A stretch of DNA of 64,000 nucleotides, from the NCBI RefSeq assembly GCF_047238345.1, contig NZ_JBDFMQ010000001.1, forward strand, positions 2,914,001 to 2,978,000. The letters run 5' to 3'. Below, piece after piece: positions 1 to 7,543 of the stretch. The notes beneath the pieces are model-generated. The model made no database searches. It worked only from the letters and a program-made list of their open reading frames with translations, and was not told the DNA's origin. The position numbers and the translations under genes were made by a program. Source of the DNA: Shouchella sp047238345 (GTDB lineage Bacteria; Bacillota; Bacilli; Bacillales; Bacillaceae_D). Position 1 is the stretch's first letter, and each line of letters opens with the position of its first letter.

Positions 1-1
1 T

Positions 2-517
2 GGTCAATGGTACGAAGCACATGATTATCGTGCACATGGAGAAATTGTCGATTTTATCGTGCTGATGACGTACGAGTGGGGCTATTCTGGAGGACCGCCC
101 TTAGCGGTTTCACCTATTGGACCTGTTACCGATGTCGTCGAGTATGCGTTATCTGAGATGCCATCTGAGAAAATTATGCTCGGCCAAAATCTCTATGGCT
201 ATGATTGGACACTTCCATATGAACCTGGTGGCGACTATGCAAGAGCGGTCAGCCCTCAACAAGCCATTACACTAGCTAGAGAAAATAATGCTGCTATTCA
301 ATATGATGAAGAAGCGCAAGCACCCTTCTTTTTTTATATTGATGAATCAGGTGCAACCCATGAAGTGTGGTTTGAAGACGCACAATCCATTAACGCAAAG
401 TTTTCCCTCATTCGAACGTATCAATTAAGGGGAATTAGTTATTGGAAACTCGGCTTAGCGTTTCCACAGAACTGGCTCTTGTTGAATGACCAATTTACCA
501 TCCGGAAGCGTGCTTAA
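2..517 (+). CDS. GH18 spore-wall glycoside hydrolase (SleL/YaaH type), 5' truncated
   Basis: The reading frame is open from base 2, so the gene begins before the window and only the last 171 residues are seen. They match the C-terminal half of the GH18 barrel of spore cortex-lytic N-acetylglucosaminidases such as SleL/YaaH: the strand LMTYEWGYSGGPPLAVSPIG, then GQNLYGYDWTLPY, and RGISYWKLGLAFPQNW near the end. The catalytic DxxDxDxE strand and any N-terminal LysM repeats would lie outside the window. By family, it cleaves cortex peptidoglycan during germination. Assignment to GH18 is firm; the exact orthologue is not. A hairpin terminator follows immediately. Confidence 0.85.
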   Translation, partial: GQWYEAHDYRAHGEIVDFIVLMTYEWGYSGGPPLAVSPIGPVTDVVEYALSEMPSEKIMLGQNLYGYDWTLPYEPGGDYARAVSPQQAITLARENNAAIQYDEEAQAPFFFYIDESGATHEVWFEDAQSINAKFSLIRTYQLRGISYWKLGLAFPQNWLLLNDQFTIRKRA

Positions 518-547
518 CTCCCCTTACAATAAAAAGGGGAGTTTTTT
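516..547 (+). terminator. Rho-independent terminator of the GH18 gene
   Basis: AACTCCCC and GGGGAGTT form an 8-bp perfect stem with a 12-base loop, followed by a T run. It starts within the stop codon of the GH18 gene. Confidence 0.85.
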
Positions 548-605
548 CGTTTCAATTCGTTTAAATCGGGAATTCAAAAAATAAAAAGTAAAGCAGGTGA
601 TTTGA

Positions 606-1358
606 ATGGAAGGCACTGCCGTCATAACTGGAGCCGCATCTGGAATTGGCTTAGCAACAGCTCATTTGTTCATTAAGCACAGTATTCCAGTGGCATTAAT
701 TGATATAGATGGGGAAGCGCTAGAAAAATTGAAACAACAATACCCTGAACACACAATTTATACTTACCGTGGAAATGTTGCCAATAATGAAGAAATGAAG
801 CGTATTTTTACAGATCTTTCATCCTCTGTAGCTACCATTTCAACCCTGTTTGCCAATGCCGGAATAAATGGAAAAGTCACGTCGATTGAAGCTTTTGATC
901 CCGACGATTGGGATGAAACCATCCATACAAATTTACGAGGTACGTTTTTAACAGTTAAATATGCCATCCCCTTTATGAAAAAACATGGTGGATGCATTGT
1001 GTTAACAAGTTCCGTAAATGGCACCAGAACGTTTTCAAATGTTGGTATGTCTGCCTATAGCGCGTCAAAAGCGGGAATTGTCGCCTTTGGGAAGATGGCA
1101 GCACTAGAGCTTTCTCATTACCATATACGGGTTAATACGATCTTACCAGGTGCTATTAAGACAAACATTGGCGAGCGCACCTATCGAGAGGACACTGAGC
1201 TCGAGCATCTTTCCTTTCATAAAAAAGTAGACTCGTTCCCAACTTCTGCTGCCGATCCAATTGAAATCGCCCAAACCGTCTACTTTCTTTCAACCAATGA
1301 AGCAAAACATATAAGCGGTACGGAGATTGTTATTGATGCTGGACAAACCCTTTTATAG
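606..1358 (+). CDS. SDR family NAD(P)-dependent oxidoreductase
   Basis: A 250-residue classical short-chain dehydrogenase/reductase. The N-terminal TGAASGIG glycine motif binds the dinucleotide, NAG lies near residue 86, and the catalytic YSASK is near residue 155 after a Ser-containing strand (LTSSVNG). The C-terminal segment ISGTEIVIDAGQTLL is typical of FabG-like members. The aspartate after the second strand (ALIDIDG) suggests NAD(H) preference, which is an inference. AGGTGA lies 5-6 bases before the ATG. Substrate cannot be told; many SDRs act on sugars, acyl chains or alcohols. It is a single-gene unit facing a small minus-strand ORF. Confidence 0.9.
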   Translation: MEGTAVITGAASGIGLATAHLFIKHSIPVALIDIDGEALEKLKQQYPEHTIYTYRGNVANNEEMKRIFTDLSSSVATISTLFANAGINGKVTSIEAFDPDDWDETIHTNLRGTFLTVKYAIPFMKKHGGCIVLTSSVNGTRTFSNVGMSAYSASKAGIVAFGKMAALELSHYHIRVNTILPGAIKTNIGERTYREDTELEHLSFHKKVDSFPTSAADPIEIAQTVYFLSTNEAKHISGTEIVIDAGQTLL

Positions 1359-1360
1359 TG

Positions 1361-1387
1361 AAAAAGCAACACATCTAGATGTGTTGC
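1361..1387 (-). terminator. Terminator of the small membrane ORF (minus strand)
   Basis: A perfect 22-bp palindrome at 1366-1387 is flanked at 1361-1365 by AAAAA, which reads as a T run on the minus strand. It lies in the gap between two convergent genes and may also stop the SDR transcript. Confidence 0.7.
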
Positions 1388-1395
1388 CTCGTCTA

Positions 1396-1512
1396 CTAGC
1401 GTATAATAATCATGATTAAAACGATTAGCCCTAACCACATTGGAATACTTAATAAAACGCCCCAACACAAGCCCACCAAAAAACGTGTACCATACATGAC
1501 AGAATCCCTCAT
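1396..1512 (-). CDS. Small single-pass membrane protein, unknown function
   Basis: A 38-codon minus-strand ORF. It begins MRDSVMYGTRFLVG and continues into one strongly hydrophobic helix (about residues 11-37) ending in IIIR. An in-frame second ATG at 1497 has the better-placed GAGGGA site upstream, so the product could be 33 residues. Support for a real gene is the TM-like composition, the ribosome binding site and a dedicated minus-strand terminator directly after the stop. I do not recognise the family and assign no function. Confidence 0.5.
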   Translation of the reverse strand: MRDSVMYGTRFLVGLCWGVLLSIPMWLGLIVLIMIIIR

Positions 1513-1711
1513 TTGGATTTGTTTTCTTCTAGCTTTGGCGAAAAAAGGACCGTTTATGCAATCAACGCTCTTTTTCTATAGTGTATGTGTACAGTTGAAA
1601 GGTTGAACCATTCGCGTTTCATTCATATTATAAAAAAATTAATAAAATGAGGTTTGGTTCGTATATAAACGGGGAAAAGTATCAATACATTCGGACGTTT
1701 GATAAACATAC

Positions 1712-1743
1712 AAAAAGAGACAAGGTATGTCCCCGCCTCTTTT
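1712..1743 (-). terminator. Possible terminator downstream of the NYN gene
   Basis: AAAAGAG (1713-1719) and CTCTTTT (1737-1743) can pair around a 17-base loop. On the minus strand this lies about 120 bases after the NYN stop codon. The stem is short, so the call is tentative. The stretch 1513-1866 otherwise shows no gene. Confidence 0.4.
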
Positions 1744-1866
1744 AACGAATTTGTCTAACGCATAAATGTTTTATCGAATTGTAACGAATCATTTGTCTAT
1801 CCCTATCATATGAGAGACTTATCTACAAGTCAACCCTTAAGATTCGACAAACCTATCATTTACACT

Positions 1867-2700
1867 TTACGTTTTAGATAAGGGCGCTAACCAATTGCGC
1901 CCTTCTTCTGTTAACGCAATACTCGGTTTGACATCTCCGTTTTTCAACTCTTTATTCTCTGAACCAATTAATTTCTCCACTTTTAATAAATCGATTAGTT
2001 CACTTGCTGAATTTGCTGGAATCCCAAACTTCACTGAAAATTGATTTCTAAGCCATGGAGCCCCTAAATACAACTCATTTTCCGTTCCAAATCGATCTTC
2101 CCAATCATCAATAAAGCGTAGTGCATCCATTTTATAAGATTCTAAATGATATTCTTTCACTTCTAAATGTAAAAATTCTCTTAAATCCTCACTGTAATGA
2201 GAGTAATTTGTAATATCAGTATGCTTAGGTGCCGCTTCTGATAAATAATAAAGTTCAACACGTTTTCCTTTATACATTAAACGGCTCATAATTGGAACCA
2301 TATCGCTATCTGCGGTAACAAAAACATAGCAGGAAATATTTTCATCTTTATACGTCATCTCAATCGCATCGATACACAGTTCAATATCAGAAGAGTTCTT
2401 TCGTGAATCTCCTTCTTTGTCATTTGAATAGACATGTCGGATTTGAACGCGTTGCTTTTGTAAATCCGTTAAGCTCGAACGAATTCGTTGGAAATCTGCA
2501 TAGGCACGAAATGTTCGAACTTGATCCTGTCCATACCGGTCCCACAACGAATAGAATAAATTCTTTTCTTCACTCTCATGATTAGGATTATGATTGTACC
2601 GATTCATTAATGTCCAATACACGTTGTCATAATCAACAAAGATGGCAATGTTATCATGGTCCCCTGTTTTAAACGCGCTGTCTCTCTGTGCTCTGCTCAT
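1867..2700 (-). CDS. NYN (PIN-like) domain protein with C-terminal winged-helix region
   Basis: A 277-residue protein. Residues about 17-150 are a NYN/DUF88 (LabA-like) nuclease fold: IAIFVDYDNVYW at the first strand gives the acidic D-x-D-N site, DIELCIDAIE the middle acidic residues, and CYVFVTADSDMVPIM the last catalytic strand with conserved SD. Residues about 195-270 (FGTENELYLGAPWLRNQF onward) look like a small winged-helix domain of the kind found with NYN proteins. By family it is a candidate metal-dependent RNase; the cellular target is unknown. It is transcribed alone and divergently from the ABC operon. Confidence 0.85.
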   Translation of the reverse strand: MSRAQRDSAFKTGDHDNIAIFVDYDNVYWTLMNRYNHNPNHESEEKNLFYSLWDRYGQDQVRTFRAYADFQRIRSSLTDLQKQRVQIRHVYSNDKEGDSRKNSSDIELCIDAIEMTYKDENISCYVFVTADSDMVPIMSRLMYKGKRVELYYLSEAAPKHTDITNYSHYSEDLREFLHLEVKEYHLESYKMDALRFIDDWEDRFGTENELYLGAPWLRNQFSVKFGIPANSASELIDLLKVEKLIGSENKELKNGDVKPSIALTEEGRNWLAPLSKT

Positions 2701-2937
2701 TCTACTAACCGCCGTTTAACGATCGTACGTTGCCCTCAAAAAGCGGTCTTCCTCCTATTCATTTCCATGAGGCACATGGCTTGTCACGAATATGCTCGAT
2801 TTCTATTTTAGAATAACCTAAGTGTACGATAAAATTTAAACCTTGCATATATGAATTTCGATATTTTACATTGGGCAAATAAACCCGCTCTTTTCCAAAA
2901 AAACAGGAAAATATTCTTATTTGCGAGAAAATTTCAG

Positions 2938-2967
2938 TTGACACCTTGAGTGTATGATACATATAAT
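2938..2967 (+). promoter_or_regulatory. SigA-type promoter of the YtrA-like ABC operon
   Basis: TTGACA at 2938-2943 and TATAAT at 2962-2967 with an 18-bp spacer, 48 bases before the first ATG of the operon. Both hexamers match the vegetative consensus exactly. The -10 lies inside the first operator dyad. Confidence 0.8.
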
Positions 2968-2972
2968 ACACT
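2949..2972. promoter_or_regulatory. YtrA-type operator 1 (AGTGTA-N12-TACACT)
   Basis: AGTGTA (2949-2954) and TACACT (2967-2972) are perfect inverted hexamers, extended by one more pair on each side, and they overlap the -10 box. B. subtilis YtrA is reported, from memory, to bind the same hexamers with near-identical spacing. The operon encodes a YtrA-type GntR protein, so autoregulation by repression is the natural reading. Confidence 0.75.
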
Positions 2973-2979
2973 CATAATG

Positions 2980-2999
2980 TGTATGAAGTACTTAATACA
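2980..2999. promoter_or_regulatory. Second dyad, possible operator 2
   Basis: TGTATGAAGTACTTAATACA is a 20-bp near-perfect palindrome with one mismatched pair, centred on AAGTACTT. It lies between the -10 box and the ribosome binding site of the first gene. Its outer TGTAT/ATACA arms echo operator 1, so it may be a second site for the same repressor or a hairpin in the mRNA leader. Confidence 0.5.
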
Positions 3000-3014
3000 T
3001 GAAGGAGGGATTTT

Positions 3015-3839
3015 ATGTCAATTATAAAGTTAATGCTATTTGAGTACAAAAGAATTTGGAAGCTCTACCTCGCTCTTGCTATTGGCATTGTGGTCGTTCA
3101 ACTTCTTTCTATCTGGTACGGCTCCTATCAGACCGCTTCATTCTATATCGAGAATGCACGTATTAGCGGCAGAAGTTATCTGCAGATTGCACAAGAATAT
3201 GGCGTCTTCTTTTCTCAACCTTTTCATGGCTTTCCAGTTATCGCGTCCATTATGATTTCCATAGCAGCTTTGCTTCTTTATAGTTGTTTAATCTGGTATC
3301 GAGACTGGGTTGGGAAATATGCCATGGCGCAGCGGTTATTTACACTTCCGATTAACCGTTCTTCCCTTTACTTTTCAAAGTTATTTACGATTTTCTCTCT
3401 TGTATTAGGACTCATTGTGTTACAATTTTTTATTCTTCTAGCAGGCATAGGACTTGTCTACCTAACGGTTCCAAGTGAATTTCTACAGACTGATGACTTT
3501 TCTATTCAAGCGATTATAGCTTATGAACGTTTTTTTTCAGTCCTTTTACCATCGACATTCACGAATTTCTTGCTCATCTACGGAGCTGGCTTCACTTTTT
3601 TAACCGTTTTATTTGCACTAATTTTATTGGAGCGGTCCTTCCGTGTTAAAGGCGTCTTTTTAGGCGTAGGTTTCGCAAGTTGGTCCATTGCCTTAAACGG
3701 TTTTGGTACGTACCTTTCCGTTCAATTTCATTTATTTGAGCGAGAAGTTTTGTTTATTTTGGCATTAACGCTCATCTTAACAACGATTTTCTCGACTTTA
3801 CTCAGTCTATCTTTATTAAAACGAAAGGTGATGGTGTAA
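3015..3839 (+). CDS. ABC-2 type transporter permease subunit
   Basis: A 274-residue integral membrane protein with about six hydrophobic helices: LALAIGIVVVQLLSIWYG near residue 20, then segments near 80, 125, 185, 225 and 250. It has an ABC-2 permease layout and no ATPase motifs. GAAGGAGGG sits 6 bases before the ATG. It is first in a four-gene operon with a membrane-anchored extracellular protein, a GntR regulator and an ATPase, so it is the likely membrane channel of that transporter. In YtrA-regulated systems such transporters respond to cell-wall antibiotics; the substrate here is not known. Confidence 0.8.
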   Translation: MSIIKLMLFEYKRIWKLYLALAIGIVVVQLLSIWYGSYQTASFYIENARISGRSYLQIAQEYGVFFSQPFHGFPVIASIMISIAALLLYSCLIWYRDWVGKYAMAQRLFTLPINRSSLYFSKLFTIFSLVLGLIVLQFFILLAGIGLVYLTVPSEFLQTDDFSIQAIIAYERFFSVLLPSTFTNFLLIYGAGFTFLTVLFALILLERSFRVKGVFLGVGFASWSIALNGFGTYLSVQFHLFEREVLFILALTLILTTIFSTLLSLSLLKRKVMV

Positions 3840-5000
3840 ATGAATAAAAAGCGCTATGTCTTTTTCGCTTTGTTTTTAGTGTTCATCGTTGGAACCATTA
3901 CCACTGTCTATAGCGTGCAAGCATATGAGCATCGACTCATTAAACATCCGTTTCAGTGGGAAGTAACAGAAGGAGATCAACATTTCTTTAACCAAGTTTC
4001 GTTTGAGGGACACGCAGAAAGTGTAAGGACTACTAGTTTTTATGCATTTCAGGCTAACGGCTCTTCCATAGAACATAGTCGCACTCGCCCCCTGCTCGAA
4101 TCCTTTATGGACTCAGCGAAAAAGAATCAAATGATGTATGAGAATCGTTCCTTTTTCCGTATGAAGCCGTTAGAACGGCAATTGGTACTAGAGAACGACC
4201 AGTTCCTTGCTGCGGTTGGGTTTGAAGAGGTTTATCAGAATGGAATCTATCAATACGATTTAGTTATTCACAGTAAGGCGAAAGATGGGACTGAATCAAA
4301 GCGACTCAAATTTGAATCTGAAGACGAATATCAATCGATTCTTAATGGTACGATACATGGAAATCGCTTGCTTCTATTCAGTGGCGATTATTATAGCAAT
4401 GAAGAGTTTCCAGGTTATCTTACAGCCTACGACATCGACTTAACAACAAATGAAGTTGTACATGAAACAAAGCTTACTGCGCCAACTACTGCTACAGGTA
4501 TAAACGCAGATGATATGCTGAGTGATTCGATGTATAACCCTAACGCCATTACCTTTCATCCTGAGAAACCAATTGCTATTTATACATACGAAACCTCTGA
4601 CCGGACAGTTGGCTACAGCATCTATCATTTTGATACACAAGAGATTCAAACGGTTGAGCAACCTCCAGACTATCAACACACACTCGTCTCTACATTTTCT
4701 GATGGGTTTCACCTTTTGGATCTTTCTAAAACAACTGGAAAAGCAAATGTACACACGATTCACATGGACGAGGCTGGTGCGATAAATGATGAAGTAATTA
4801 AAGTAGAGTTGCCCTCCTTACGAGATACAGTCCAGTTTTCCTATGCGAGCGATCAATTAACGTTGCTTCATCGAGATGACACCGGCTATCAACTTGATAT
4901 GTATCATGTTCCTGAACAGCACCAGCTTCTTTCAGCGACATTACCAGTTAAAGAGGAACATGGCTTGTTTCGAATTACATCCATGCAAACGAATGAATAA
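3840..5000 (+). CDS. Membrane-anchored extracellular protein of the ABC operon
   Basis: A 386-residue protein starting on the base after the permease stop codon, so translation is probably coupled. Residues 5-25 are a single hydrophobic segment (YVFFALFLVFIVGTITTVYS) that anchors or exports it. The rest is hydrophilic with recurring strand-turn patterns (LLLFSGDYYSNEE, AYDIDLTTNEVVHE, IYHFDTQEIQTVE) reminiscent of a beta-propeller. No enzymatic motif was seen. Its operon position suggests an extracytoplasmic accessory to the transporter, possibly a sensor or substrate-contact subunit. Function unknown. Confidence 0.65.
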   Translation: MNKKRYVFFALFLVFIVGTITTVYSVQAYEHRLIKHPFQWEVTEGDQHFFNQVSFEGHAESVRTTSFYAFQANGSSIEHSRTRPLLESFMDSAKKNQMMYENRSFFRMKPLERQLVLENDQFLAAVGFEEVYQNGIYQYDLVIHSKAKDGTESKRLKFESEDEYQSILNGTIHGNRLLLFSGDYYSNEEFPGYLTAYDIDLTTNEVVHETKLTAPTTATGINADDMLSDSMYNPNAITFHPEKPIAIYTYETSDRTVGYSIYHFDTQEIQTVEQPPDYQHTLVSTFSDGFHLLDLSKTTGKANVHTIHMDEAGAINDEVIKVELPSLRDTVQFSYASDQLTLLHRDDTGYQLDMYHVPEQHQLLSATLPVKEEHGLFRITSMQTNE

Positions 5001-5012
5001 AAGGAGGGAATC

Positions 5013-5399
5013 ATGAGTATTCAATTTAACACCAGAGAACCCGTCTACATTCAAGTCATTCGTTATTTTAAAGAACAAATTGCGTTAGGTCATTTACAAG
5101 CAGGACAAGAGATTCCATCCCGTCGTGAGCTTGGCGCTTCACTAAATATTAATCCAAACACAGCCCAGCGTGCCTACAAAGAAATGGAGGAACAACAATT
5201 GATTGAAACGGAGCGAAATAAACCGAGTCGAATTACGCAAGACCAAACGATTGTCAATCAAGTACGTACCGAGCTCATTCAGGAATCTGTTGATTTTTTT
5301 CTCGATTCGATGAAAACTATCAATGTGCCCCTTGAAGAGTTACTTGGCTTGATACGAACAAGGTATGAGAAAGGAGCCGACTCTTATGATAAGCGTTGA
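5013..5399 (+). CDS. GntR family transcriptional regulator, YtrA subfamily
   Basis: A 128-residue regulator of the short YtrA subfamily. Residues 1-75 form the winged helix-turn-helix: PVYIQVIRYFKEQIALGHL, the typical IPSRRELGASLNINPNTAQR recognition region, then AYKEMEEQQLIETER. The C-terminal tail of about 50 residues is only a short helical dimerisation segment, with no FCD or UTRA ligand domain. YtrA proteins repress ABC operons that contain their own gene. The two dyads at 2949-2999 fit this. It overlaps the next gene by 14 bases. Confidence 0.88.
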   Translation: MSIQFNTREPVYIQVIRYFKEQIALGHLQAGQEIPSRRELGASLNINPNTAQRAYKEMEEQQLIETERNKPSRITQDQTIVNQVRTELIQESVDFFLDSMKTINVPLEELLGLIRTRYEKGADSYDKR

Positions 5400-6075
5400 A
5401 CACGTATCCCTTTCGTTCGGGCGCAAGTCGATTTGTACGGATGTCACATTCACGGCAAAAAAAGGTGAGATTACATGTTTAATTGGCATGAATGGGGCAG
5501 GGAAAACAACCTTGTTAAAAGCAATCGCACACCTACTCCCCATCAAATCTGGGCATATTACCATTGATGGCACGACGATGGATGCATCTAAGCAAAAAGA
5601 GGTCATGTTCATCCCTGATCTTTTGCCAATGTCCCCTAGTTTCACGATTCACGAAGGGATTTTGTTTATGAAAGATTTCTATACAAATTGGAACGACCGT
5701 CGTTGTAACGAACTGCTTTCTTTCTTTAAGATCGATTCGAAACAAAAAATAGGTCAGTTATCAAAAGGGAATTTAGCGAAAGTCAATCTAGTATTAGGCT
5801 TATCGGTTGATGCGAGGTATGTCATCATGGATGAACCATTTTCTGGAATTGACCTGTTTAGCCGTGAGGAAATCGCCTCGTTATTTGCAAGCGGCTTTCT
5901 TGAAGATAAAGGCATTTTAATGACCACCCATGAAATTCGTGACATTGAACATTTAATTGATAAAGCCATTCTATTAAAAGATGGAACAAACATAAAAGAA
6001 TTTTATACGGAAGATACGCGTTTCGAAGAAGGAAAATCAATTGAAGATGTCATGCGTGATGTGTACGTGATGTAA
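5386..6075 (+). CDS. ABC transporter ATP-binding protein (YtrB-like)
   Basis: A 229-residue ATPase. Walker A is GMNGAGKTT near residue 37, the signature is QLSKGNLAKVN (a divergent LSGGQ, common in YtrB/BcrA-type ATPases), Walker B is YVIMDEPFSGID, and the switch histidine lies in LMTTHE. An upstream in-frame ATG at 5365 exists, but AAAGGAG at 5370-5376 ends 9 bases before the ATG at 5386, so MISVEHVSLSFG is the chosen start. It lies inside the end of the regulator gene and powers the transporter of this operon. Confidence 0.88.
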   Translation: MISVEHVSLSFGRKSICTDVTFTAKKGEITCLIGMNGAGKTTLLKAIAHLLPIKSGHITIDGTTMDASKQKEVMFIPDLLPMSPSFTIHEGILFMKDFYTNWNDRRCNELLSFFKIDSKQKIGQLSKGNLAKVNLVLGLSVDARYVIMDEPFSGIDLFSREEIASLFASGFLEDKGILMTTHEIRDIEHLIDKAILLKDGTNIKEFYTEDTRFEEGKSIEDVMRDVYVM

Positions 6076-6096
6076 ACCTACAGCTGACAAAACGAT

Positions 6097-6127
6097 CTTC
6101 ATGAATGAAAATGGATCATTCATGAAG
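6097..6127. terminator. Hairpin between convergent genes
   Basis: CTTCATGAATGA (6097-6108) and TCATTCATGAAG (6116-6127) form a perfect 12-bp stem with a 7-base loop. It lies between the ABC operon and the convergent MBL gene. The following T content is weak on both strands. Its core resembles the hairpin at 13472-13501. Confidence 0.5.
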
Positions 6128-6166
6128 GTACGTTCATTAAACAATTATTACGTGGAAAGAGCATTC

Positions 6167-6919
6167 TTATTGTACAACGTAATCAGCAGCCACACGAAAG
6201 CCCTTTTCCTTTACTGCATGTATCGGAAATGTCTCATCCAAATGCATGCAGCAAATGAAGGCACGTTGATCTTCAGAAATGATCTCTTCCAATTTCTTTA
6301 ACGATAAATGAACATTTCCTGGATAGTCTAAATAAGAGGTGTCCTGATAAACGGTATGGTAAAACTGTTGGCTTATTTTTTCTAATATGGTTACAGGAAT
6401 GCTTTTGCCGTCCCCACTGTAATAAAAATGCTCGTTTTTTGCTCCATGCACACATTCATACGCGTAACATTCTAGATGTTCGGCATGCTCAGCTTTTATC
6501 GCCTTTAATTGATAAGGACCAAATGTTCCACCTTCCTCTACTGCTTCCCATATTACTTGTCCTTCTTCCACACCCATTCCGATTAAAATTTGTTTAGCAT
6601 GATCTAATAACGATTGGGGTGCTTTTAGTCGTAGCTTCGCTGTAAAGGCAGGCTGCATTTTTATATACGAATAGAAAATAAAATCACCTAGTGAACCAAT
6701 GTGATCAGGGTGCGTATGTGTTAAGACGACCGTCATTCGCTCAACACCTTCTAATACTCGAAAACGCATTAAGCGCTCAAATGTTGCACTCCCACAGTCA
6801 AACATGCATAATTCTCGATCATGATAAAAAAAACCTCCATTGTTTCCTAGCTCCGTATGAAAAGCACTGCCACATCCGATAAAAGTAAGTGGGCTATGTA
6901 TGATTGTTTCATTTGTCAT
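6167..6919 (-). CDS. MBL-fold (metallo-beta-lactamase superfamily) metal-dependent hydrolase
   Basis: A 250-residue metallo-hydrolase. TFIGCGSAF starts the fold, and VVLTHTHPDHIGSLGD carries the HxHxDH zinc motif near residue 87. HAEHLECYAYE, FYYSGDGKSIP and CCMHLDET provide likely further metal ligands. The layout is close to RNase Z/YhfI-type MBL hydrolases, but the long exosite arm of RNase Z is not seen, so phosphodiesterase activity is only an inference. AAGGGAG precedes the ATG. It is a single gene, convergent with the ABC operon. Confidence 0.85.
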   Translation of the reverse strand: MTNETIIHSPLTFIGCGSAFHTELGNNGGFFYHDRELCMFDCGSATFERLMRFRVLEGVERMTVVLTHTHPDHIGSLGDFIFYSYIKMQPAFTAKLRLKAPQSLLDHAKQILIGMGVEEGQVIWEAVEEGGTFGPYQLKAIKAEHAEHLECYAYECVHGAKNEHFYYSGDGKSIPVTILEKISQQFYHTVYQDTSYLDYPGNVHLSLKKLEEIISEDQRAFICCMHLDETFPIHAVKEKGFRVAADYVVQ

Positions 6920-7021
6920 TAGAGGTTCTCCCTTCTTGTTTGTAAAAAACCATTTGCGTTGCTGTCTCGTTGACTTTATAGTAAAACAAACAGCAATTTA
7001 TTAAAAGGGTGCGATTGAGCG

Positions 7022-7525
7022 ATGAAAGTAAAGAGTGGTGTTGAGCAGGCCGTTTGCATACTTGTTATGCTCGCCACACAGTCAAATCAACAATATGTGA
7101 AAAGCGATACAATATCAACACGTTTAGATGTGTCCCCGTCTTATTTAAAAAAGGTGATGCGAAAATTAGTGGTCCATGAACTTATTACGAGTACACCGGG
7201 GAATAGCGGCGGATTCTCGCTTGCTCGTCCGGCTGAATCCATTCATATGCTCGACATTGTCCGAGCTATTGAAGGTGGCGGTTCTTTTTTGAAAACAGAA
7301 GGGCTAATTGAACGGGTTTTTCCAGAAACGGATGCAGCTCGAGTCGGTTCACAACAGCTCGAGGCCATCTTTTCTGATGCCCAAGAAGCCTATTATCAAT
7401 CGTTACAGAACGTCACGTTAAAAGAAGCCATTCTATCAACATTAAGTCGAGATACGATTCAGCTTGTCGACTGGAACGATGCTTTTGGACAAACGGATAT
7501 TCAGAAATTAAAGAATGAGCTGTAA
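7022..7525 (+). CDS. Rrf2 family transcriptional regulator lacking the cysteine cluster
   Basis: A 167-residue Rrf2-type regulator. The N-terminal wHTH is clear: AVCILVMLATQ, then LDVSPSYLKKVMRKLV as recognition helix, and the wing TPGNSGGFSLARP. MLDIVRAIEGG starts the dimerisation helix. The three Cys that bind a Fe-S cluster in IscR/NsrR are absent after residue 90, so it is unlikely to be a cluster sensor. It precedes a phosphoesterase gene by 18 bases, so the two are probably cotranscribed and possibly functionally linked. Confidence 0.85.
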   Translation: MKVKSGVEQAVCILVMLATQSNQQYVKSDTISTRLDVSPSYLKKVMRKLVVHELITSTPGNSGGFSLARPAESIHMLDIVRAIEGGGSFLKTEGLIERVFPETDAARVGSQQLEAIFSDAQEAYYQSLQNVTLKEAILSTLSRDTIQLVDWNDAFGQTDIQKLKNEL

Positions 7526-7543
7526 AGAGAAGGAGTCGTTCTG

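Noticed and set aside
2759..2971. 70-codon minus-strand frame upstream of the ABC operon
   Set aside because: It covers the promoter and operator, lacks a ribosome site and has no recognisable features.
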